Below, piece after piece: positions 30,478 to 36,209 of a stretch of DNA of 36,209 nt (position 1 is the first letter of the stretch; each line of letters begins with the position of its first letter). The position numbers and the translations under genes are program-made. The stretch comes from a virus. The stretch lies in IMG/VR virus record IMGVR_UViG_3300027847_000728, positions 1 to 36,209 of that record; one strand, 5' to 3'. The notes under the pieces were generated by a model. The model saw nothing but the letters and a program-made list of their open reading frames with translations. It had not been told where the DNA came from and did no database searches.

Positions 30478-30824
30478 CAGATTTTCCCTGGAGCCGTGCG
30501 TAGGTTGGAGTAGTCGCCATCGTTCAGCTTACGGGCGATCGCGGCCTTGTCCTCATCGTTCCCTCGCCAGATGTTGATGTTCTCCTCGATCGACCACTTT
30601 TCGAGGATCTCGTAAGGGATCTCGGCGACCTTCACATACTCGCCACCGTTCCAGAGTGCGGTGGACTTCCTCTCCGCGTTTAGGAAAGCCTTGTTCATGG
30701 TCAAGATCTCGCCGATGTTGTCCTGCTCGGAAACGATGGTCAGCGTCTTGTCCATATCATCGAACTTCATCTTGCGCTTCATCGGATCGCCCGGATCGTC
30801 CTTGAGCGTCTGCCACTGGCTCAT
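30477..30824 (-). CDS. Hypothetical head-tail region protein, 115 aa
   Basis: ATG 30824 has a GAGGTGGGGAC leader and overlaps the signal-peptide gene stop (ATGA). The protein is mixed alpha/beta, rich in Lys, Asp and Asn (KMKFDDMDKTLTIVSEQDNI, NAERKSTALWNGGEYVKVAE). Similar small proteins lie beside adaptor genes in marine podoviruses as I recall. It is the first non-secreted gene after the sulfatase cassette. Probably structural or an assembly factor. Confidence 0.62.
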   Translation of the reverse strand: MSQWQTLKDDPGDPMKRKMKFDDMDKTLTIVSEQDNIGEILTMNKAFLNAERKSTALWNGGEYVKVAEIPYEILEKWSIEENINIWRGNDEDKAAIARKLNDGDYSNLRTAPGKI

Positions 30825-31132
30825 GTCCCCACCTCACAAATCATCCCCGGGCTCACCCAGGGCATCTGATCTGCCTCTACACGATTGTCAGGCACTCCAA
30901 GCAGGCTGAAGCACGCCTCATGCCATGTCTCCAGAACCACACTCACCAGCCTGTCCCACTCTTCTTCGTTGCGTGTTAGGGGCTTGAAGCGTTCGTTGAG
31001 GGCCTGTGCGGGGCCTTCTCTCATCATCGCCATGCAGAACTGGTGGGCCTTAGATGACTCACTGGCCGAGACTGTTGCTGGGAGTATGAGCATTATAAGT
31101 GTCAACACCGCCGGAAGATTGATCACGGGCAT
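30821..31132 (-). CDS. Secreted small protein of the sulfatase cassette, 103 aa
   Basis: ATG 31132 overlaps the sulfatase stop by 10 nt; a GTGA start at 31126 is equally possible. Residues 1-23 are a signal peptide (INLPAVLTLIMLILPATVSA with cleavage after VSA). The mature part is helical with three Cys (FCMAMM, EACFSLL, GMICEVG). It may stay in the periplasm with the sulfatase. No family recognised. It resembles in layout a small periplasmic accessory protein. Confidence 0.65.
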   Translation of the reverse strand: MPVINLPAVLTLIMLILPATVSASESSKAHQFCMAMMREGPAQALNERFKPLTRNEEEWDRLVSVVLETWHEACFSLLGVPDNRVEADQMPWVSPGMICEVGT

Positions 31133-33042
31133 AGACTCGCATACGTTGGTAAGCAAGTAGCAGGCTCCTGATACGAAACAGTGGGGTTGGCAACGGTAGC
31201 GGGCCAAGCCTCTTCTATTGCTGACTGCATCGCGCAGACGGCTGCCAATAACTCAGCGTTAGATCCAATATCGCCTCTCAGATTATCGGAGTAGTTTGCC
31301 GCAGAGAAGTTTTGGACGTAATCGCAGCTAATGGGTCTTTGGGGAGACGATGGGTTGCCAGAAATGGTCTGACCGGAGTTTGGGTTCTTAGACAAGATGT
31401 AGATATCACCAGATGCGTCTGGGTCCATGCTCGCCTGCGCCTGCCACGGGCGACCTTCATCTGGGCAGAAGACCAAAGAGGCATCGCAACCGTAAATGTT
31501 CAAATCGCCTACGATGGTTATCCCGAACAAACTATCCTGATCAGATGCCGTGCCGTATATGAGTGGAGTGAAGTTTCTCCCTGAACCGTCGTGGGTGCCG
31601 GGGTTCACCGTGTTTGGGAAGTATTGTGCAGCCCGAGGGGCGACCAATTGGACGATAGTTTCCGCTACGTCTGCAAAGTTCAACCTTGCCGCCGAAGACG
31701 TATTCCTGAGTCTCTTGGGTATGCTTCCGTAAGCCACCACAAACGGGACATTGTATCCGGTCCCTGTGTTGGCATTTTTACCAAAACCTGATCTGGAATT
31801 AGCCGGGGCTGATGCTCCGATTAAAGTTGTCGCTGGAGTAGGCTGCACTGTGGGCGCATTGGGAATAAATGCCCCCGTGCGGTTGGAATAAAGATCGCCC
31901 GCAGAACCGTTGTCCCCTGTGAATATAATCAGGGTGTTTTCCAGACCGTGCGGGCCTAGCCATCCAATGAGCGTTCCCAAGTAATCGTCTAGCCACTTTA
32001 GCTGAGTCATTTGGCAGTCAAACCATGGCTTGTATGCTGGGATACTGTCCGCCCCGCCCGCATACAATATAGCAAACTCGGCGGCATCGTAGTTTGGGGT
32101 AGGCCCCTTAAGGGCTGAGTTGCCAGTGGGGAATGGAAGAGTCGTGAATGCGGCTTCCTGACCGGAAGTGGGATAGACGTACTTCCTACCGGTAGCATTG
32201 GCGGTTCTTTCTTGGGTGCAGTTGTACGAACCACCATTGTGGATAGAGTGCGGACTCAATGCAAGGATGAATGGATTCCCGGTTTGGTTTTCAAACCAGT
32301 TTGACTGAGCGGGGGTTTTAGAGTCATACAGACTCTCTATGTACTGTTCTATCTGGACAAAAGCTGCCTCATCCCGCCACATAATCTGTGTACCACCGAT
32401 TGTCCAAAGGGCAGTCTCATTGACAGGGACGGGGCCGGGACTGGCTAGCCCAGACCATTGGGGAAGGGTATCAACCCAACCGAATCCATTCCCGCCTGCA
32501 CTTGGTATGCTCGGGAAACACCCGGGCATGGTGCAGTCATTAGCCGGGCTACTTGACCCAAGTAAACCCTTTCCCCAGTGAGCGATAGCGTAAGCGTCCC
32601 CAGTTATGTCTTGTATTTGCCGCATGGGCGCGGCTTGGCCCAAGTTAGGACCGGATTCAGAAACATTTAGGGTAAAGTTGTTCCCTCTCTGGAGCATCTC
32701 GCGGGTCGCGGCACAGAACGAGCCTGACCACATCCCCGTGAAATTGATGCCGTTGAGCAACAGCTTGTTGAGGTTAGGCCAATGCGAACTAGGTCGAACC
32801 TCATAACTTTGCCCTAGTGGAGCCGCAGTAGCATCGAAACTCACATCACCAACGGAATTCGCGTAAGGGGACAACAACTGCTGGTACTGTTCCCGCCCAA
32901 GCTCATCAACCATGATGAATATTATGTTGGGGTGTCGGGATGCCTTGGTAACAAAACTTGCCGAACCACCTGAGAATGAGGAAGTCATCCCCACGCAAGG
33001 GATGAAGACCGTCAAGAATAACGCTATGAACCCCCTAATCAT
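31123..33042 (-). CDS. Secreted formylglycine-type sulfatase, 639 aa
   Basis: ATG 33042 makes an ATGA overlap, preceded by GAGGT. Residues 1-28 are a signal peptide (IRGFIALFLTVFIPCVG). Sulfatase landmarks follow in order: HPNIIFIMVDELGR (Asp46/Glu47), SGSFCAATREMLQRG with C-x-A-x-R formylglycine site Cys110-Arg114, HWGKGLLG (156-162), SPHSIH (His268), IIFTGDNGSAG (Asp377, Asn378) and SGFGKNANTGTGYNVPFVV with Lys422. The usual metal Asp pair is Asp-Glu here. The C-terminal part has many Cys, suggesting disulfides. It would hydrolyse sulfate esters, likely on a polysaccharide, in the periplasm or outside. DNA G+C appears lower than in flanking phage genes. Phage sulfatases are rare. Confidence 0.88.
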   Translation of the reverse strand: MIRGFIALFLTVFIPCVGMTSSFSGGSASFVTKASRHPNIIFIMVDELGREQYQQLLSPYANSVGDVSFDATAAPLGQSYEVRPSSHWPNLNKLLLNGINFTGMWSGSFCAATREMLQRGNNFTLNVSESGPNLGQAAPMRQIQDITGDAYAIAHWGKGLLGSSSPANDCTMPGCFPSIPSAGGNGFGWVDTLPQWSGLASPGPVPVNETALWTIGGTQIMWRDEAAFVQIEQYIESLYDSKTPAQSNWFENQTGNPFILALSPHSIHNGGSYNCTQERTANATGRKYVYPTSGQEAAFTTLPFPTGNSALKGPTPNYDAAEFAILYAGGADSIPAYKPWFDCQMTQLKWLDDYLGTLIGWLGPHGLENTLIIFTGDNGSAGDLYSNRTGAFIPNAPTVQPTPATTLIGASAPANSRSGFGKNANTGTGYNVPFVVAYGSIPKRLRNTSSAARLNFADVAETIVQLVAPRAAQYFPNTVNPGTHDGSGRNFTPLIYGTASDQDSLFGITIVGDLNIYGCDASLVFCPDEGRPWQAQASMDPDASGDIYILSKNPNSGQTISGNPSSPQRPISCDYVQNFSAANYSDNLRGDIGSNAELLAAVCAMQSAIEEAWPATVANPTVSYQEPATCLPTYASLCP

Positions 33043-33956
33043 GGAATTACCTCGGCAGTGAAGGTCACATCCATTGCTGTGATCCCGGCACAAGTGTTGC
33101 CTCCTCTGAAGAGACCAAAGTAGTCGTAGTTGGAGCCACCACCTGTGGCCGTTGTGGTTACAATGACAGTCAGTGTCTCTTCAGCATCGACAGTGGACGA
33201 GAGGGGGAAAATAAGCTGACGATCAGGCGTGCCGTCATCGGCGTTACCCTCCCACATAGTAATGATGCAACCAGTCCCGGTGCCAGGTGAAGTCCCTGCT
33301 GTAATTGTGGCAGTCATAGTTAGACTCCAGTCCGTAGATGCCCCTACCCCCACATGGGAGATTCCTATCGGGCCGCTACAACCGGCTGTCGGAGGGGTTA
33401 TGCCTGCCGCAGTACAAGTATTTAAAACTGGGGGGTCGTAGATGACCTCGGCTCCGGGCGCGTAAGTCAGCACCTCGCCGAAGGCGAGATACCCGGAATT
33501 CCCAGCGCTTCCTGAAAGTCGGTAGGGACTCGTTTCTACTATCCAGTCTCCACCGGGGTCTTGCGCAGTGACGATATTCCTCAAAGAAGTCCGAATTTTG
33601 AAGGCATTGTTGAAGATGGGGCAAAACGTGTTGATTGAACCATCTGCCCCAATAGTGCAAATCACGGAGCGGTCTAGGCTCGTTCCACCAAGGCCCAACG
33701 TGAATGCATCTGGTCCTAAGCTAGAACCCTCCGAGAGTACGATATTAGACCCAGTGGCCGCTGCCGGGGTGGCTATGATCCCCGCCCCTGCATCATTCAA
33801 TACTAGGTTCCCAGTGGCGTCTTCGCAGATGCCGGATGCGGCGGGGCAAGTGCCAAGGCCACCACCACCCCCACCGAACGCATTACCCTGCGCCAGGGAA
33901 ACGGATGGCAGGCAAAGCAGAACCGCCGCGAAGAGTACGCTCATCAACCGACTCAT
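33039..33956 (-). CDS. Secreted beta-rich protein of the sulfatase cassette, 305 aa
   Basis: ATG 33956 forms an ATGA overlap with the 154-aa gene and has a GGGGAG leader. Signal peptide at residues 1-22 (SRLMSVLFAAVLLCLPSVSLA, cleavage after SLA). The mature protein starts GNAFGGGGGGLGTCPAASG, is poor in charge and rich in Gly, Thr and Ala, and has paired Cys (for example TCPAASGIC, NTCTAAG...AGCSG). Beta-sandwich or adhesin-like folds fit. It resembles fibre-like virion decoration sequence but carries an export signal. Confidence 0.7.
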   Translation of the reverse strand: MSRLMSVLFAAVLLCLPSVSLAQGNAFGGGGGGLGTCPAASGICEDATGNLVLNDAGAGIIATPAAATGSNIVLSEGSSLGPDAFTLGLGGTSLDRSVICTIGADGSINTFCPIFNNAFKIRTSLRNIVTAQDPGGDWIVETSPYRLSGSAGNSGYLAFGEVLTYAPGAEVIYDPPVLNTCTAAGITPPTAGCSGPIGISHVGVGASTDWSLTMTATITAGTSPGTGTGCIITMWEGNADDGTPDRQLIFPLSSTVDAEETLTVIVTTTATGGGSNYDYFGLFRGGNTCAGITAMDVTFTAEVIP

Positions 33957-34417
33957 TGAGATCCACTCCCCGTGATTGTTACGAGAGAAACTTCTGCGCC
34001 TGCCGGTGCGGTGGATACTTCGATCCACCATGAGCCGGTGAGCATCACAAAGCAGTCGGTCGGGATACCGGACAGTGTCGAGGTGCTAGCCGCTGAAGGG
34101 ATAAAACTCCCAACCTTCAGGCCACTGGAGGAGACCCTCCAGAACTTCACCACCGCAGCACCCGCAGACGCGCTACCCGTATCGGAGTCGAAGCAGGCGA
34201 TCGCGTTGTAGCTCGGCACGCTGAAGGTCATTGAGTTACCGGTATTTGCCGCGTTGCTGCCGAAGTAGCAAGTATCGCCGGAGTCGATCGAGCAGGACCG
34301 GGTGCTTGTCGGAGACTGCTCTCTTGTGAGTTGCTTGGTTCCTGAGTTGGCGTATGCCGTGCCCGCAACCATTGAGGCAAGGAGCCCGAACATTGGGACA
34401 AGTGTGACGAACTTCAT
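33953..34417 (-). CDS. Secreted Cys-containing protein of the sulfatase cassette, 154 aa
   Basis: First gene after the capsid gene, with its own GGGAG leader. Signal peptide at 1-23 (FVTLVPMFGLLASMVAGTAYA). Mature part is Ser/Thr-rich with RSCSIDSGDTCYFG, IACFDSD and TDCFVML (four Cys), beta-rich, ending near WWIEVSTAPAGAEVS. Similar in style to the next gene, so perhaps related by function. Not recognised. Confidence 0.68.
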   Translation of the reverse strand: MKFVTLVPMFGLLASMVAGTAYANSGTKQLTREQSPTSTRSCSIDSGDTCYFGSNAANTGNSMTFSVPSYNAIACFDSDTGSASAGAAVVKFWRVSSSGLKVGSFIPSAASTSTLSGIPTDCFVMLTGSWWIEVSTAPAGAEVSLVTITGSGSQ

Positions 34418-34433
34418 GGATTTGCTCCCTACC

Positions 34434-34490
34434 TAAAAAACAGAGTGGGCGACTGGGGCAGGGATGGAGGCATCCAAAGCCCCACCCCAG
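34434..34490 (-). terminator. Nested stem-loop with downstream U-run after the capsid gene
   Basis: Reading leftward, CTGGGG (34490-34485) pairs with CCCCAG (34458-34453), and an inner GGATG-CCTC-CATCC hairpin lies inside (34475-34462). A run of six T follows at 34439-34434, 14 bases downstream. It may attenuate transcription or process mRNA between the highly expressed capsid gene and the secreted cassette. The T-run is too far for a textbook intrinsic terminator. Confidence 0.42.
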
Positions 34491-34506
34491 CCACCCGGTG
34501 AACTTG

Positions 34507-35496
34507 CTAGTTGAGGTCTGCGATGAGACCGTGGGCGTAGGTGTTAGACACCTGAAGCGTCCACTCGACAGTCATCATCCGATCCTGACCGTCTCCGACC
34601 ACCGCGAGATCCTGCTCTTCCCAGGGTCGCAGGTACGCGACACCGATCTGCTCGGGGTCGATCAGCCAAACATCCCGATCCACTGTCGTAACCTTCCGAA
34701 GGTGACGCGATGCCACTACGGAAAGTTGCCCGTAGTTGCTGACGTAGACTTCGGCGGTGCCCATGATCGTGCGACTTGACCGATCGGAGCGGGTTACATT
34801 GTTGCCGCCCGTTGCCGTGTTTGCGAGACCATCGAACCCGCTGAAAACTCCGCGCTGCTTCGCGCCAGCCACGATCAGGCTCGGCTTGCCGCCATCAGTC
34901 CAGCAATCCTCGATCACATCGGTCAACAAACCTTCAGTAAACGCTCGTTGCTTCGTTGTGGCCGCTTCCGTATCCACTGCGGCCCCGTCGAAAGTGCCAG
35001 GGTCCGCACCAGATGTACCCGTACCTACCGTCCCTCGGCTGGCGTTTCGTACCCAACTGTCGAGGCTCGCGGAACGCCTCGTTGCGGACGAAGACTTGGC
35101 GATGTGGGAGGTCGTAATTGCCATATCCACATCGGTCTTCAGTTCGCGTGCCGCCTTTGCTGCCGCGTATGCGATAGCCGAGTCGAATCCGGCATTGTTG
35201 ACCGACTGCATCGTGTTCGACACCCCGTAGACCTTCTTGCTGATCTGGGTGTAGTTACCCAAGCGTGTCTGGGTCAGGTTGTCGGTCACAGTGCCCGAAG
35301 CCGCGCCTTCCGCTGCCGCGTTGCTGGCACTGGGTGCGATGAGCGTGTCTTCCAGCCATTCGTGGAGGGTTGACGTTGCGGTGAGCGTTTTCGCTGCTGA
35401 GAGTACCGGAGTCTCGCTCGGACTCAGGTTCTCGATGATAGAGCCGAGATCCTCGCGAATCCCTGCCATAGGTGCAGTTGTTACTGATTGTCCCAT
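34507..35496 (-). CDS. Major capsid protein, SU10 (DUF5309) type, 329 aa
   Basis: ATG 35496 with GAGGT eight bases upstream. The pattern is that of the SU10 major capsid family: APMAGIREDLGSIIENLSPS and ETPVLSAAKTLTATSTLHEW at the N-terminus, NLTQTRLGNYTQISKKVYGV, a central RELKTDVDMAITTS helix, GKPSLIVAGAKQRGVFSGF, and LIDPEQIGVAYLRPWEEQDL with a final LQVSNTYAHGLIADLN. HK97-like fold expected. It follows the scaffold gene, as usual. High confidence from family pattern and gene order. Confidence 0.92.
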   Translation of the reverse strand: MGQSVTTAPMAGIREDLGSIIENLSPSETPVLSAAKTLTATSTLHEWLEDTLIAPSASNAAAEGAASGTVTDNLTQTRLGNYTQISKKVYGVSNTMQSVNNAGFDSAIAYAAAKAARELKTDVDMAITTSHIAKSSSATRRSASLDSWVRNASRGTVGTGTSGADPGTFDGAAVDTEAATTKQRAFTEGLLTDVIEDCWTDGGKPSLIVAGAKQRGVFSGFDGLANTATGGNNVTRSDRSSRTIMGTAEVYVSNYGQLSVVASRHLRKVTTVDRDVWLIDPEQIGVAYLRPWEEQDLAVVGDGQDRMMTVEWTLQVSNTYAHGLIADLN

Positions 35497-35502
35497 CTTG
35501 AA

Positions 35503-36209
35503 TTACCTCGTTTTATTGAGTTGCTCTCGGCGCAGGAACGCATTCGCGATTGCGTCGAGAGAACTATCCGTTTTCATTGCGCTGACACTCTCATTGAAAA
35601 CCGACTGTTCGCGTTGCCCGGGGTCAACAGGAACCCCGGCCCGGACATTGGGCATCGTTGAGAGTTTCTTACGGATTCGAGGAGTCGCTTCCCTTACCGT
35701 CATGCCTTGCTCATCGGCCAGCATTGCTTTGTAGGCGATGAGGACTTGACGGGGATCTACTACCTGATTCCAATTCTCCGCTGAGAGACCTCCTCCCGTT
35801 GGAGACGTGATCCACCGTCCGACCTGCTCGTAGGTGGCATCAAAGTCTTTCGCGAACGCTGGCTCCATCGACTGAAGCTCTGAAATCGCTCGCGGTATCT
35901 GTTCCTGTCTGGCCTGCTGGTTCAGCGCGTTCTGCTCCTGATAGGCCATCTGAAGCATCTGGTCTCTGCGCTGGTTGTCCTGCATCCTCGCGGCATACTC
36001 GCCTGGGTTCTGGACCCTCAGTGCCTCAAGCTCTCGCGGGTCTTCTTTGTGGTTCGCGAGTTCCGCCTGAAGTTGCTGCGCCACTTCGTTCATACGCTGT
36101 GCGGCAGCGGCCTGATCCTGTGTGACACTCTGCGCGTAAGCCTCGACCTTGCGCCGGTCCTCGCCCAACTCCTGAGCCTTCCGGGTGTAGTCGGACTCGC
36201 GGTGATAGC
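35503..36209 (-). CDS. Capsid scaffolding-like protein, C-terminal part (cut by window edge)
   Basis: Continuation of the gene at 579-1. Without the duplicate terminal overlap its unique portion is 35931-35503, ending with TAA six bases before the capsid start. The region is Gln/Ala/Glu-rich helix (MLQMAYQEQNALNQQARQEQ) and ends with a basic helix, FLRREQLNKTR, as expected for a coat-binding C-terminus of a scaffold. The overlap differs from the left copy by two amino-acid changes (Gln/Glu and Glu/Ala). Confidence 0.75.
   Translation of the reverse strand, partial: YHRESDYTRKAQELGEDRRKVEAYAQSVTQDQAAAAQRMNEVAQQLQAELANHKEDPRELEALRVQNPGEYAARMQDNQRRDQMLQMAYQEQNALNQQARQEQIPRAISELQSMEPAFAKDFDATYEQVGRWITSPTGGGLSAENWNQVVDPRQVLIAYKAMLADEQGMTVREATPRIRKKLSTMPNVRAGVPVDPGQREQSVFNESVSAMKTDSSLDAIANAFLRREQLNKTR
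35932..36209. repeat. Right copy of the terminal overlap
   Basis: Matches bases 1-278. Differences from the left copy lie at 36058, 36085, 36086, 36094, 36099 and 36121; all fall in 64 bases, three of the five affected codons are synonymous. This pattern suggests real strain variation rather than random sequencing error. Confidence 0.93.

Noticed and set aside
1-36209. CRISPR arrays, tRNA or rRNA genes, insertion sequences
   Set aside because: No regularly spaced repeats beyond the 6- and 11-bp tandem arrays, no cloverleaf-like sequence and no transposase motif were found by eye; a tRNA scan would be decisive.

Overview
The window is an essentially complete genome of a short-tailed (podovirus-like) dsDNA bacteriophage, probably assembled from an environmental sample. 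Bases 1-278 recur at 35932-36209 with six mismatches, and a scaffold-like gene cut by the window edges joins in frame across that overlap, so the map is circular or circularly permuted with a unit of about 35,931 bp. Base composition is GC-rich (about 58-60% by eye), genes have Shine-Dalgarno leaders and stop/start overlaps are very frequent (ATGA, GTGA, TGATG). No tRNA, integrase, DNA polymerase or RNA polymerase gene was seen, so replication and transcription depend on the host.

Layout. (1) A leftward block starts at a divergent promoter region near 14,430-14,535 and runs 14,427 -> 1. It encodes a Cro/CI-type regulator, a lambda O-like initiator with iteron arrays inside its gene, a possible helicase loader, a ParB-like protein, a winged-helix protein, a ParB-like/2OG-Fe(II) oxygenase fusion, a MazG-like protein, RusA and small zinc-binding proteins. 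After the only long non-coding stretch (9,491-9,712) come a putative small terminase, two very large multidomain 'polyvalent' proteins (one with ADP-ribosyltransferase-like and C5-cytosine methyltransferase domains, one with a GNAT-like domain), large terminase, portal and scaffold. (2) Through the circular joint the same strand continues 36,209 -> 17,852: SU10-type major capsid protein, a four-gene cassette of signal-peptide proteins that includes a complete formylglycine sulfatase, head-tail adaptor and tail nozzle genes, a GNAT-like virion protein, an S74-chaperone fibre protein, ejection-type internal proteins, a receptor-binding fibre, a lysis cluster (holin candidates, M15 endolysin, overlapping spanin pair), a metallophosphoesterase and a SprT-like metalloprotease. 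(3) A short rightward operon (14,536-17,800) carries small early proteins and a recombination set: DUF3127/SSB-like protein, Sak3-type (DUF1071) annealing protein and Gp157-like protein.

How it fits together. The regulator probably governs the divergent leftward and rightward promoters. The rightward operon supplies ssDNA binding and annealing, and RusA resolves junctions. The initiator and loader recruit the host replisome to the iterons. The long leftward transcript then makes packaging, virion and lysis proteins.

The most unusual parts are the secreted sulfatase cassette between capsid and tail genes, the ART-methyltransferase polyvalent protein, the ParB-like/dioxygenase fusion, and the out-of-frame 11-bp iterons in the initiator gene. 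All family names rest on motifs read by eye; no database search was run.
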